Below, in pieces: positions 24,355 through 37,574 of a stretch of DNA of 64,000 nt. This DNA is from Nipponacmea schrenckii (Eukaryota > Mollusca > Gastropoda > Lottiidae): NCBI GenBank assembly GCA_030562195.1, contig JAUJPP010000005.1, positions 39,047,106 through 39,111,105 of the forward strand. The letters run 5' to 3'. The position numbers and the translations under genes are program-made. Positions within the stretch are counted from its first letter, which is position 1, and each line of letters begins with the position of its first letter. The notes under the pieces are model-generated. The model worked only from the letters and a program-made list of their open reading frames with translations, had not been told where the DNA came from and did not search any database.

Positions 24355-24685
24355 ATTGTGATATTTTGACTCATTAATATAATAAAAGCTTGATTCCCAC
24401 TAATCTATGAACTTCAGGAACCCAAGTCAAACAGTACAAACTGAGAGACTGAGTTTAACTTTAAATGGGATTGTCTGTGGCGAGGTGGGAAATAATTTGA
24501 TTTTCAAAATAGGAATTTTTTTTTAGAAAAAAACGTAATAAAATTAGACAAGACTTGAATATCAATGATTTTTTAATCTTTTTTTTTTTAAAATAATGAC
24601 TATTCTTTTAAGATTCTTTTGTGGTGAATTTTTAAACTTCTTTAGAGATGTTTGTAACAATTTGCTAGAATTAAGAGAAAAAAAA

Positions 24686-24750
24686 ATGAAATGAATGGAG
24701 TTTTACGTCCCACTCTTCTGCACCCTTTGGGCTAATAAAGACATGCTAGA
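24686..24750 (-). mobile_element. SINE 3' fragment, reverse orientation
   Basis: The reverse complement reads 'catgtctttattagccc', then 'gggtgcagaagagtggg', 'acgtaaaactccattcattt'. It matches the SINE 3' end at 3450-3520. Confidence 0.65.
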
Positions 24751-24754
24751 ATTA

Positions 24755-27700
24755 TGAAAATCATAACAGAAGAGTAATATGTTTCAGAAGCATATTGTCC
24801 AATGAGATTAATGTTTTCTATGAAATTTGTCTTTGATCTGAGAGAAATATGACCAGTTCTCTTAAAACTTCCAGTTCCATCATGAATTTGATTCACAATC
24901 ACAAGCATAAGACATTTTACAACACGACACCATAGCTCAATGTCTCTTTATAGTTGGTTTAACTGGAAGAGTGTGACAAAATGACATGACATCAGAGTTT
25001 AATTTCTGAATATCCAGTTACAAGCTCAAAAAAACATCATAATCTGAGGGGAAAAACTTCCAATGACATTCACACAACACTTGAGTTATAGTGTTAGCAC
25101 AAAAGTTGCATAATTTGTTTAACAATTAGTTTGAGAACACAACATACAAGAGGTTTTTACATTTGGGTTTTTGTGAGAGGAATTGTATAATAAATTAAGA
25201 TAAAGAGTAGGCACTACACATACAAGGAGGCCTTTAAACAGAGGCTGAGCTACTCCATTCCTACTATGCCCATTGCATCTGTACAAATGAAATATATCCA
25301 GTAAACGATTCTATTGCATGTTTGTAAGATAGGAAATAAAGGTCTGTAACAAACAATGCATTTCTATTTAATTGAAGACATGCCAGATTTCATTGTGAAT
25401 AGTGCTACAGGTTTAATGTATCTGAACATAAGTCTCTTAAAAGCAATAAAAGACTACATCCATTCATGCTATTATGAAATATTTTGCTGCACAACACCTT
25501 TAAACTGACATATTGATTTGAAAAGCATGGCAGGTTATCAGCAGTTTATATCCAATGCTTATTATAAATCAGTGGCATGGAACCAGGCAAGTCCCATAGA
25601 AACTCCAGGACAAGACAATTATTACTTCTAAAGCTTTGGTGACAAATTAATGACATTCACCAGTGTATCATAAAGACACATAGATGTTCAATTTTATACC
25701 GGTTGGTTTGTTTTACCCCATTAACCTCTTCTCATTAAGATAGTTTTGGATAATATAGTTTACTATAAACCAAAAGCATTGACCGAAATGATCAATTTGA
25801 CAATTTGAAGAAACTTTTATGAATTATTTGGTAATCAGGGGCATATAGAGAAAATATCTGGAGGAGGGAGAGGGGCCAAAAAATGAGGTGCTTCTGTTTC
25901 TTTGAGGTAACCTGACAAATTACCTTGATTACTGGGGCTGCTGAGGTTTCAAAAAGCCATTGGATTTCAGTTGGCCTATGATGAATTTTTAACATTAACC
26001 ACTCAATAACCACTTTAAAAGGACATTGAATAAATTCATTTAGCAAATGTTACATTTAATTTTTTGTTAAAACAAAATTTACTTTTTTATCAGTAATGGT
26101 ATAAGGTATTGCCTCAGTTGCCTTCATGTAGGTACGTTCCTGATATCAGCCTTAATAAATAAGTTACCAGGCAAACCAAACCAACCTATCTGAAATCCAA
26201 CTGAAACCTAGACCTAGGTTATTTATTATGAATGATGAGAAGGAAACATATGGTTAGTTTTATAGTCTTCCATTTTTACTACCATTTATCTACCAGACAC
26301 AAGTAACCATTTCTGTCTCTTGTCCATTTCACTTCACGCAGGTGGTATGATTTTACGAGTCTTCTACTAATTACTTTATCTTGTCAACTCTTTTCTCATT
26401 AGTACCGAAGCTGACAGACTTATATACATGAGTATCATAAAGTATAGAAGCTAAAAGATGAGTGGGTACTCAGAATTAGATCTTGACGCTCATCGATATT
26501 GAAAAGCCTAAGTTTTTATACCTACATAATAAAGATATTATCATGGTTATGATTTGAAGTATCCAGAGATTTTTATTTTATTTACATGTAGTATTTCACA
26601 ATACGAAAGAAGCCTGGCCAATAGTCTAATACCTCTTTAACACCTGTTCAATTATGGAGTGTCAGATCTGGACACTTGACTTTTTTTGCTTTATTTGACC
26701 CAAGTGTATCGTGCTTTTGAGGAGAAGTAAAATATCTTAGATCTAGTAATGAAAATCGGTTAAGTGTAAGAATTTTATCAGTCGGTGGGGCAAATTGGAT
26801 ATTTTTCCTTGACATGCCCCTAAAATACATTGATTCACATATTCTTATTTTAAATGGTACACATTAAAAAAATTTCCTAATTGCTTCCAAGTTACCCTTG
26901 GAAAGAAAAAAAGAAAAAAATCGAAAATACAAGCCTTTTAAAGCCAGAGCCGTAGAATGACATTTTTATTCCTTTATATTCCTGTAACAACTGAGTTGCC
27001 TCAAGTAGTCAAAATGATAATTTATTCATTCAATGTGTCATCTCATGTTAACTTGCCAATATTAAGATTCTCTCCAAACTCAGTGTTGTATTGTCATCTG
27101 TTAGCCAAGAAGGCACCATTGGTTAAAATTCCATTTTAGACCAGAAAATTACCTCATGAAACAACCTTTGTTTTTAAAAATCTTAATACTGGAGATAGAC
27201 CATTGTTATTCGAAATATATTCATTAAACTTTGTAATTTGAAATAATAAATAAATTTAGTTAAATATTGTAACTGTTAAATATGGCTATATGCATGGTGT
27301 TTCTAACAGTAGGTGAAGATGTGAGGGGGCAAAACAGGAGTCAAAAAATCATCTAGGGGGTCCCACTCACTTCTTTCACTATATTAAATGATAAAAAATC
27401 TGCAATTTAAGATATAAAAGCCGGGATAGCCTCTCTTCTGGGAGGTTATGACCACCTCCTTAGTTATGCAACTGACTTGTTGGCAACCATTTTTTCAAAA
27501 TAACAGCTATTTTTCCCTACTTTGCAGATGTTGGGCATTTTACTCATCTTTATTTGAAAATGTCAGACTCAAATCCTTGCCTTTTGTTCCTTTTTACCCT
27601 TTTAAAAAAACTTGTCAAGCAAAATGCATAAAAAGACATAATGGCCTTCCTCATATATCTTTGATGTTAGCCTTTTTGTAAAAACTGTTCAATAAAAATA

Positions 27701-30315
27701 TCTATTAAAACTAACCATATAGTCTAATGTACATTATTACAACCCTCTGGTCTTTTCTATAGACATTTTCATTATGAAGAGGATTTTTTTTTCAAAACAT
27801 CTGCTGACAAGTGTTATGATATAAAAACATCAGTCCTAATTGACAAAGACCTTTCAAGTTGCACCTGCCTAACATAACTACCATTCTAGTTTATAGAAAT
27901 TTCCAATAACAGAACAAAACATAGGATATTTCAACTATACACTTTGTGTTTACTGAATTTACATCTTCCACAAAATAAAAACTATATTGTTATTTATATA
28001 TATCAGCAATTCAATCCTTTAGTTATCACAGTGGTGGTAGTTGTCCCATGAAAAGCAGGTCATGCTTACTCTTTTTGATATTTTTTGGGTATTTTCTATG
28101 TGAGGAGTCCACTACTATACTATTATCATTTAGACATTCTTTAGACAAGAACTTCGCCTAACAGAATTATTTAGTTTGTACAGATTTATTTTGGTCATTG
28201 ATCATGATCTGTAATCATTTATAACCTGCTGTGTTATTCAATTCAATTAGAATCCAAAATGATAATTGCTTTCTAAAATCATGTTTAAGTATTGACAGGT
28301 TGATATACCCAGTCAAGGAGAGGAATCAGGTGTTACAAGTCTCCCATGCCTTATTCTAATGTCATCTGACTTTCCTTTCTTCATATCATAATGTGAATTA
28401 AAACACTTCAATTCTGACAATCTAAAAACAACAATTGTGACAAACCTAAAATAGTTTCATAAAGCTCAACAAAGTAAATAATATATATAAAAATAATATG
28501 AACAGTTTAAAAAGAGCAGTCTATTGCATATTTCTATTGATATTCTTTTCCTGTTATTATTTTATTACTGTATATTGTTATAGGAATAGAATGGTGTCTG
28601 CAAATCAATATTATTTATGTATTTATATAGTATACAAAAATACATCAGAAACAATAGAATAACAAATTTATATCCACATAAAATGTTTCAATCAAACACC
28701 AATTTTTCATTTCATTTATATCAATATTGATGAAAATAAAACTAAATTTCATTAAGCGCCTAAATGAGGAATGGAAATTACTAAAACTAGTTAATTTATC
28801 TTCAGCTTAGCATTCAGATATCTGCTTTCCACAGCAAGTTGCTTATATAGATTCTAAAGATTGAAAACATTACAACAAATATCACTCATTCAGAAGTATG
28901 TGTATATAGTTGCAACATAAATGACTTCCATACAGAGATCATTATTAAAACAAGACTTCTAAATTAGTTTCCTGGTTTTAAAAGCTGACTCACAAAATAT
29001 CTGATTGTTAAAATTACCCACTTTACCACAAAGGTTTTAACAATATCAATTTATTAAACCATGCAATTTTTAATAAATTATGTTTGAAGTTATTTGATAT
29101 AACATGTTCCAGTGTCAATAATGTTATTGAAAATCTCCATTTCTAAAGACCACAAAACCATTGATAGAACTGGAACAACTAGCAACAAAGAAAAGCAATA
29201 TGGAATAACAGATTTCCTGTGAAATCCAATAAAGAAGATTTAAATTCCTAGCTACTTTAGATTCATTCCAACATTCCTGCTGGTGCATAGTGTTTACAGG
29301 ATTAAAGTCCAATGTTTAATTAAAGAGATTGAATTAAAAGTCTCTATTAGAATATAGAGTGATTTTACATAACTGCAAATCTCCTATAATGTATTTTTAA
29401 TGATTTTTTATCTTACAATGTGGAGTGAAAAGCATTGCAAGTTAATCTTGTTATTAAGTGAAAGCTATAACTTATACACAAAGAAAACATCTTCAATTTG
29501 TTTTTGGTTTAAATATATTTAATGCAAAATCTAATTCTGGTTAACATAGGAATGATTGAATTTTTATTTCTGCATGCCAAAATGAAGGCAGTTTGTCTTT
29601 CTGCTGAGACAATAATGTGATTTTGTTACAATTTGAAGAGGTCATAAACTATAAACTTCAACATTCATTGATATTATTATTGGAATATTGAGTCTACATG
29701 AGCTCAATAAAAAAATATTCTATCATATCCCAGGGCCCTAAAACTTTCTCATGCTCAGCCTACTTTTACTCAAAGAGCATCAAGAATTGCGGAAGCATTG
29801 AGTCCTACGGAATAAATTGATATATTGTGTTTCTTTACCTTCAATCAGACAATCAGTTATGTACCAGTAATAGCTACTTTAAATTTGAGTGAAATCTCAG
29901 CTAAGTATGAAAAAAGATTTGTAATTTCGTTTGTTTATTATTGTGGAAGATATTTAAAATTTAAAACCCTTCCTTTCTGAATATAAAGCCATATTCTAAT
30001 GACTGTCAATATATACTCTTAATATTATTATTTCAAATGTTACAACTGAAATGTCTGACAGAATATATTCATCAAAATTGTGCTAATAAAATTTGATTAG
30101 GAAGCAGACAGACGGACATTTAATAAATTATAAAATATTAAGAAATGACCTTGAACTTACCGTAGATTGTGGTAGCAATAAAATGGTGATAAATGAGGAG
30201 ATATTTAATGTCCATATACTTCATATTGACTTCATTTATAATTATACCATTGATATACTGTCATTAATAATACTGTTATCAATCATACTGTTATCATACT
30301 GAAATATAATAATTA
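24755..30315. other. Long noncoding stretch
   Basis: I saw no exon with both convincing splice sites and coding character. A minus-strand frame at 25792-26046 contains a possible donor (AAG|GTAATT near 25930) but no known domain. Microsatellite-like and poly-T runs are scattered through it. Confidence 0.4.
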
Positions 30316-30319
30316 TAAT

Positions 30320-31035
30320 ATACTATAATAGTGTGAGGCTTGATTAATAACAGTCTATAACTTGTCTGATAAAATATCATTTACAGCAGGTTAATATCAC
30401 ATTATTTGTACAATATTGCATGTCTCTAAAACCATAGACTGAAAGAATGTTATCGTGTATCATAATAGTGAGAGACTTGATATATAACGGTCTATAACTT
30501 GTCTGATAAAATATCATGTACAGAAGGTTAATATCAAATCATTTGTACAATATTGCATGTCTCTAAAACCATAGCCTGGAAGAATATCATAAACTAAACA
30601 AATCCATTTAATTCTTTTTAAAATAATAATGATATACTACAATTGTGTGAGGCTTGCTATATATCAGTCTATAACTTGTCTAATAAAATATTCACAGAAT
30701 GTTAATATATCTATTTTGTGTTTATCCTCCTTCACCCTCTCCCAAAACAAATCAGAACCAGATTGAGTGTGATACTGCCATTTATTTGAATGACTAAAAT
30801 GAAAATAAATGATACAAAATAAACAATAAAAATATACAACATAACAATTACTAAATTCCAACAGCTAGTTGGGCTTAATAAAACTTCTATATGCCAGATA
30901 CATCACTGGACAAAGTGATGTCTAGCCCAACACAGCACCGCAGTATCACACTCAATAATAAGAACAGCAGCCCTCTCATCTATTATATGTACAATATTGC
31001 ATAATCCTAAACCACAGACTGAAAGTTTTCTACAA
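30320..31035 (+). repeat. Tandem repeat, about 137 bp, 3 copies, third copy interrupted
   Basis: Copies start near 30325, 30462 and 30640. Each contains 'tctataacttgtctgataaa', 'ggttaatatcacat' and 'gtacaatattgcatgtctc'. The third copy is split: its left half ends at about 30715 and its right half resumes at 30978 ('atctattatatgtacaatat'). The separating DNA is listed as an insertion. Confidence 0.85.
30716..30977. mobile_element. 262-bp insertion with 7-bp target duplication, foldback interior
   Basis: The insertion splits the third copy of the 137-bp repeat. 'atctatt' flanks it on both sides (30709-30715 and 30978-30984), and copies 1 and 2 show the uninterrupted site. Inside, ATTGAGTGTGATACTGC at 30762-30778 is perfectly inverted at 30940-30956, and GTTGGGCT at 30868-30875 is inverted at 30924-30931, so the interior can fold back on itself. 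The extreme ends are not inverted repeats. The family is unknown; it may be a foldback or MITE-like element, or one element nested in another. Confidence 0.7.
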
Positions 31036-31039
31036 AAAT

Positions 31040-32925
31040 AATTCAACTCCAGACATTTAAAAAATCTGGACTGGCCAAAAACAGTTTGATAATGAACTCT
31101 ACTTTTATTGAACAACTAACAAAGGCTATTAATCAACACCTACTCATCTACCTCACTTCCTTGTTCTACAAGAACTGTGCCCGTCTCATTGTACTTTTCA
31201 AACACCCTAACCTTAGCAGTGCCATCTAATTTGTTCTTAAATATCTACAGACATGTTTTCAAAATACAATAAATTGCATCTTATAATGAATTTTAAAATA
31301 GTTCTGAAGTAAAGAGCATCCTTCGGAATCTCGAAATCTATGAGGTTAGTACTCCTTTAACAATCAGCAACTCCATTCAGAATGGTTGACTAGACTTAAA
31401 CCTGATCTCAATATTTGTACAATAGAAAAACACAAACATCTTTTTCAATATCATTCATTAACTGAATCTTTCCATAATGAGTTCCTGAAAATCTGAGTAT
31501 TTGTTTTTCTTCCTGAAAGTTTTCAATCAACACAAAGTCTAGTCATATTTACAAATATGAACCTTTGACCTGTCTTTTTATCCAATCACACATCAAGCAT
31601 CTCTTGTCCTCAAATCAGAGGTTTGTTAATTCATTGCACATCAAGTGTATGGTCAACTTTTGACCACCAGCTTTAAGATGTGCCATTAGCTTTAATTTCA
31701 TTTCCTTGCACTTAAGAACATGTTTAGCATCAACTCTGAAGGATTGAATCAGAAATCCTTATTATGAAGTTAAATACAATTTCAGTCTTCAACATAGTGT
31801 CAGCATTCTTTAGATCTTCTTAGCACAGTTGGTTTTAGCTTTTGGTCTTTACATGGCATCATTTATTTGGTATTGGATTTCAGCTTTGGGTTCCAATCTT
31901 GGTTGGCAAGTCCACCTGTAACCTTAATACCCATTTGTAAATGGTTACAGAAAATCTGGGAAAGATAAATGAGGTTTTGCTAAGGACCAGCGGGTAGAAA
32001 GAATGTTTAAATATGAATATATATCGATAACTCGTAAAATATAGTTTAGTTGTTTCCATCTTGTGACAACAAAGTTTGTAAATGCAGCAATTTGATTGGA
32101 TGGTTTGCTAACAAATACATCCAATAAGAGGCCTCTACTGTTTTATTCTTACTGTATTCATGAAAGTTGTTTATGACAGTCAAGGTATAAGATGAAGTTC
32201 ATAATAGCTTGACATTATGAAGATAGTGAAGCCAATGGTTTAACAAGAACTGTACTTAATAATGAGTATTGAATAGAATGTTGATATAAAGACCATGTCA
32301 ATAATTAAATATTTGTAAAAGAAATTACATTTCAATCCAATCAATTAATAAATAAAGATCAAACAGGGTCTTATATTAATCAAAAGGAGATAGGAATGTA
32401 CCAAATCGAATAGACTATATTTAATAATCAAATGTTTCTTAAGATATCTTTTTGCAGTCCAGCATCAAATATTTGATAAATCTACTGACAAAATAATGCA
32501 TATTAGGATATGAAATTTAGACGTCATAGCAGACTAGATCTAGAAGTTGCAAGATGACAATATGTATCAGATAGCAAGAACCAAGTAGCGTTCCTATATC
32601 TTCAGTTTCCATGTCCTGGAGAAGTTCAGCGCCAGATCCTTAGGGAATAAATCAGATAAGAAAACGAGATAAGATATTCCAGGATGTCAATTATAATCAA
32701 TATGATAACTAGAACAGTCTCTGGTGATTTCTTGGCACTGTCATCACTTTGACCTCATCATCTTAAACACAACTACCTCTACAGAAACTTTCATGATACT
32801 GACATAAAACCAGCACAACCTTATTCTTATGATTGACACATCACTACAACTTTCCAATGACGATTTCTTACAGCCAAATGGCATAGCATCACAACAATTC
32901 TATATTGGTGATTGAAACATCACCA
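31040..32925. other. Noncoding, nothing firm
   Basis: From about 32700 the text already shows diverged fragments of the following array ('gtgatt..', 'atcacca'). No exon was seen. Confidence 0.4.
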
Positions 32926-32929
32926 CATC

Positions 32930-33310
32930 TTTCTACTGACAATGCTGGTAATTAACATATCACCACAACTCTATGCTGGTGATAAACATATCACCACAAC
33001 TCTATACTGGTGATTAACATATCACCACAACTATATACTGGTGATGTACATATCACCACAACTATATACTGGTGAATTACATATCACCACAACTCTATAC
33101 TGGTGATTAACATATAACCACAACTCTATACTGGTGATTAACATATCACCACAACTATATACTGGTGAATTACATATCACCACAACTCTATACTGGTGAT
33201 TAACATATCACCACAACTTATACTGGTGAATTACATATCACCACAACTCTATACTGGTGATTAACATATAACCACAACTCTATACTGGTGATTTATATAT
33301 CACCACAACT
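32930..33310 (+). repeat. 31-bp minisatellite, about 11-12 copies
   Basis: The unit is 'ctctatactggtgattaac' followed by 'atatcaccacaa'. Within each unit TGGTGAT and ATCACCA form 7-bp inverted arms, so every unit can make a small hairpin. Variants replace 'gattaac' with 'gaattac' or 'gatgtac'. Decayed copies extend on both sides (about 32700-33490). Confidence 0.9.
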
Positions 33311-33489
33311 TTTACCACAAGTTTCATAACACTATCTATACAACATCACCACAAATCTATGCCGATGATTTATTAAAACTGACAATTTCATAACACTGTC
33401 ATATAATCACTATAACTCTGTCAATGATTTATTAAAACTGTCATCACTTTGAACTTCTCTTCTGAAATATCACAACATCTCTTACTGGT

Positions 33490-34555
33490 GATTTGAATAA
33501 AATTATTAAAAATTTAATATTTCTCACCACAGACCTATCATATTTCATCCTGTATCCGAACAAGACAGATGAAAAATGTCAGTGGTTATAAAATTTTCAA
33601 CTTTAGATTAAAGAAGGAAATAACCTGAGTTCTCCAGAGAAACGAAAATATCATTAAATCTGGAATGGGCTTGGAATGAGAAGGCTGAAGAACTGCAGAC
33701 ATCATTTATCTTTATATCTATCTATCTTACTGAATTTAAATCTTATTTTCTACTTCTCTTTGCAGTAAAACATACATAATTACAATTTCAATTTCTTTTA
33801 ATCAGATTTCTACACAGCTCTTGTTTGATGGTAAATTGGAAATACCAAAGATGTACTACCCCGCAATATTTAAATATCTACTGCCACTTTCTTCAATGAA
33901 CCTGTTAAAAAAACTGGCGTTTGTTTTTCAGATTAGACAATCATTTTTCTTAATATTATAGGCCATATTTATCTGTTCATGAAAAATATAAATATTTATG
34001 AACACAAACAGGAGACTGTTGACCAAATCAGGTTAAAAAGTTATGCAAACAGGTTATAAATGTGGCATATCTATTCATCTTTCATAATAAAAGCACAGAA
34101 TTTCATCAGGCAAAAATTTATTTGTTATTTCATAATTCTGATTTACTTATAAGACTTTTCTTAATCCTAGTGATATTGGTATAAGTTGTAAAGTTTCAAA
34201 GAATACTTTACGAAATTACATATGACATTTCACATCAAGTTCAATATTGACTAAGGATATCTTCATCTAAAATAAACAAATTTTCTGCTGGGGGAAATTG
34301 AAGGGGATGAAATTGAGAAGAAATTTTAAAGTAGAAGATCTATAAGTGAATTTGAATTCACACTATGGAATTTGAACTAGAAATGTAAGATAATGCATCA
34401 GGACCTACTAATTTGACCAGCAATGTTTTAACTCTGATTCGTATTTCAGAAGAAGCACTTTATATAGTTTGTTGAGTATGGTCTGAAACAGAAGTTTCTT
34501 ACAATTAGAATTCCTAAGAATATTTAAATTATTTCTTGAAATAAATAAATAAATA
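33490..34555. other. Noncoding, nothing recognised
   Basis: AT-rich sequence with a short (AAAT)n-like run near 34540 and no coding signal. Confidence 0.4.
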
Positions 34556-34559
34556 AACC

Positions 34560-34724
34560 CTTTGTTGTACATGAGTCAGAATTAGGTCTAATACACAAGA
34601 ACATGGTCCTGTCTAACATTCAGTCTATGGGGATAAATATAGACTCTTTATTGTACATGGGTCAGTATTAGGTCCAATACACAAGGACATTATCCAGACT
34701 AACATTCAGCCCATGGGGTAATAC
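34560..34724 (+). repeat. Tandem duplication, 86 bp, 2 copies
   Basis: 'ttgtacatgagtcagaatta' begins near 34565 and recurs near 34651. Both copies continue through 'ggtctaatacacaag', 'aacattcag' and 'catgggg'. The copies are moderately diverged. Confidence 0.8.
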
Positions 34725-35207
34725 AATGGTTGATATTATTATGGAAAAAAAATAAATACACAAATATTTCAATGTACATTACAAAATTCCAGTTGATGAT
34801 TTAAATGCGTTAACTTTTGAATGGCATTCATTTGAATGTGTTAAATAAAAAAACATCCAAGTCTTTACACTTCAAATTGTTAGTGTGAACCTTTCCTTAT
34901 AAATTGTGGTTTAAACAGGAATCCTGGGTATTAAATTCAAAGCATTAGGAAAGCTTCACTTTACACTTTTATAAAAATATAATAAATGTTGATCTTGGTA
35001 AATTGCATTTTACAGACTTCAAAAACATTAGAGATTTAGCCAAGAATCTGTATAATAGTGTTATAAAACCATGTAATATTTAATGTCTTTTAGAGATAGA
35101 GTATCAAATACACCAGTTTAATGTCTTTTTCTAATAACAACTCATCTTCAATTCAACTTAAACTCCTCATTTAAGAAAAAAAGAACGTTATAAGCTTACT
35201 TTTTTCA

Positions 35208-35540
35208 GAGATGAAATGCAGGGAATTTTACGTCCTACTCTTCTGTACTTTATGGGCTAATGAAGACATGCAACACTATGCATTTTTGCAATAAGTAAAA
35301 ACTTACTCAGGACAGAGACACAAGACTACTCTTTTTGCGATTCACAACTGGTGATGAATCTTTAACATGCACAGGCTAGAGTCCTTAGACCTTAAATGTT
35401 CCACTAGATGCTTTTTTATGTCAGTTCTTCTGACCTGCAGCACTGACCAGTCTGAAGAATCTGAAAGTTCATCTCCACCTTTGCCTGGATTGCACCTTGG
35501 CCCCCTGAGGTTAGCAAACAACTCAGAGCCACCACAGCTC
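35208..35540 (-). mobile_element. tRNA-derived SINE, near complete, reverse orientation
   Basis: On the minus strand this copy has a tRNA-like head ending in a box-B-like 'aaggtgcaatccagg' (about 35480-35500). It then has 'gaactgacataaaaaagca', 'tgcatgttaaagattcatc' and 'gtcttcattagcccataaag', and a tail 'aggacgtaaaattccctgca'. These blocks follow the same order as in the plus-strand copy at 3154-3520, so the two define the family. The overlapping short frames on both strands here are SINE shadows. Confidence 0.75.
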
Positions 35541-35744
35541 CCCAAATAAAGAAAACTGCAGTTAAAGTTTGAGCCTTTAAGCTTAAGTCATGCATTTCCT
35601 CAAGCATTTATGAACTGTGTTGTTTAGAGATTAGGGTTCTTCTCCCTTATTTGAGGACTCAATTCAATATTGGCATTATTGAGGACAATTGTGTGTAACA
35701 GGCTACCTGACATATCTGAACAAGATTTAAGTTTAAATAAGTCT

Positions 35745-35850
35745 TACACAAAAGTTGGATAAATTTTCTTCATTGTACACTGCATGACTTTGTCTTGATT
35801 TATGAACCTAATGAAAAGGAGTAAGGTGCTTCATTCCATAGTACCAAGAC
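35745..35850 (+). mobile_element. Diverged SINE fragment
   Basis: 'cattgtacactgcatgactt' followed by 'tgtcttgatttatgaac' and 'aaggtgc' aligns with 'agcacactgcatggttttgcctgtcttcattagcc' (in two parts) of the SINE at 3425-3470. Strongly decayed. Confidence 0.45.
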
Positions 35851-36362
35851 AAAAGTAACACCATTTAGACACAGACAACTTGAAAACATCATAACCTGAG
35901 AGTAACTGATGATAGATCTCTAATGTAAAATGTAGAAGATCTGATTCAGCCACAATTATATTATTCAGATTCTAAGTACCTGAATTCTCATACAAAAAAC
36001 ATCCCCATTACAGTTAATGTACAGTAAGTGTCATTAGAATATCTCCTACTTCAAACTTGTTATAAGTGGTTTCTCTTATTAACCACCGCTCAATCTAAAA
36101 AAATATATTCTGGAAAGTTCTTATACAGTAATATTCGCTGTTCAACTACACTGATTTCAAATACAAAACATTGTCATGTATGCAATAAAAAGCAGTGACA
36201 ATAATCTTAGTAGATGAGCTCTTCATAAATGTTTTGAAAGTACTCTCTGACGCTTTTTCTAGTTTAGCTGCAGCTACAAAATACATAACGTCTTTCTTAA
36301 TGTGAAGTTGCAATACTCAGTAGATTAAGTAGTTTCTTGAGCTGTCCTTCCTGTCATTACTA

Positions 36363-36420
36363 GAGATCTAACAAATTTTAAAATTTGGAATGAGATCTAA
36401 CAAATTTTAAAATTTGGAAT
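36363..36420 (+). repeat. Exact tandem duplication, 29 bp x 2
   Basis: 'gagatctaacaaatttt' plus 'aaaatttggaat' occurs twice in direct succession. Each unit contains the palindrome AAATTTTAAAATTT. The near identity suggests a recent duplication. Confidence 0.85.
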
Positions 36421-36424
36421 GTAC

Positions 36425-37295
36425 AAATATATAAAAGTTATGAAGCTGATCTCATGCTTCAGACACATTTCAAATATACTATCATCAAATTAGTTCAAGT
36501 AATAGAAGTTACAGATTACATATCTGGTTTTAGGATGGAAGACATTTCAGTACAGTAGGAAGAGTAAAGTATCCACAACAAAATTATTACAGACGAAAGA
36601 TTCTTCTTATTGATTTAGTTTATCAGGGCTTATTTTTTACTGCTTTATACGTATAGCTGGTTTAACAAAGGAAAAAAATCACGGTACATGTGAGAGGCCA
36701 ACAGGGAGAAGATTTGCAATACAAAGACACTCCAGCACAAGACAGCCAACTCCAATCAAAAATAGGAAGCAAATAACATGGATCTATAACATAAATAACC
36801 AGCACTTGAAGAAAAAAATAAATTTACCTCGATAGAAAACCACATAAATAAAAAAACATTTCAATCCTAATTAACTAGTGGAAATCTGATATTTCCCAGT
36901 AAATTTTACACTTCATCAGCATTTATCTTATTTTCTATCTACCAGTACACTCAGACTTGATTTTCCTGTCTCTCTAATTAAACAACTTATTTTTGTACGT
37001 TCTAATTTATTTATCAAGTTTGTTTCGAACCTTCAATTAAGAGAGCATTATTGATCATTAATCAATACGAGGTGCTCTTTATATTTGATCGTACAACTAG
37101 AGATAATCATTATCTTTTAGATTGCTTGGTATTGATGGAAATCGCAACGAGGGAATCATACAAGCAGAAAATCGCATCACTTAGTATGGTATATAGAATA
37201 TAATCAGAAGTTCTAATTGACGCATTAACACTCTGGGACTAATTAAAATACGCTTTCTCTCAGAGATTTAATAGCATTATTTACACATTATAGAC
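36425..37295. other. Noncoding, higher-complexity stretch
   Basis: No exon was identified. Positions 37050-37066 (ATTGAT-cattaATCAAT-like) form a short inverted pair of homeodomain-type sites. The region is less repetitive than its surroundings, which would be compatible with a regulatory element, but there is no direct evidence. Confidence 0.3.
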
Positions 37296-37298
37296 TTT

Positions 37299-37571
37299 CT
37301 ATAAACCATCATAATACAGAACTATATTCTCTACTATTGTCTCGGAAAGTCCAATGGAATATCGAATTTTGCCCATTGTGTATAAGTGAATTTGAATATA
37401 AGCTAAATAACTATTCGCTATATCAACAACTTGCTCAGACATTGGACGTAAACAATAAACTATTACTATGGTTTGTGCAGACCACCTATAAGCGTATATT
37501 GCCTTGACCCATGTCTGTCGGTCAACAATTGTTCCTAAACAATCTACAAGGAATAGTATAATCATAATCAA
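37299..37571 (-). CDS. Unrecognised 90-codon ORF, doubtful
   Basis: The frame opens with ATG and a hydrophobic start (MIMIILFLVDCLG) that could pass as a signal peptide. It runs 90 codons with balanced composition and two Trp, and ends in TAG. It has no known domain. No consensus donor is present inside the frame, so it would have to be a small single-exon secreted protein. Chance cannot be excluded. Confidence 0.15.
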   Translation of the reverse strand: MIMIILFLVDCLGTIVDRQTWVKAIYAYRWSAQTIVIVYCLRPMSEQVVDIANSYLAYIQIHLYTMGKIRYSIGLSETIVENIVLYYDGL

Positions 37572-37574
37572 TCA

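Noticed and set aside
25792..26046. 84-codon minus-strand ORF with an internal donor-like site
   Set aside because: No convincing acceptor and no domain; composition fits random AT-rich sequence.
30161..30224. Minus-strand ATG plus hydrophobic stretch ending at GTAAGT in phase 1, like a signal-peptide exon
   Set aside because: A GTAAGT site is expected by chance many times in a window of this size, the hydrophobic core has two His, and no promoter or acceptor evidence supports it.
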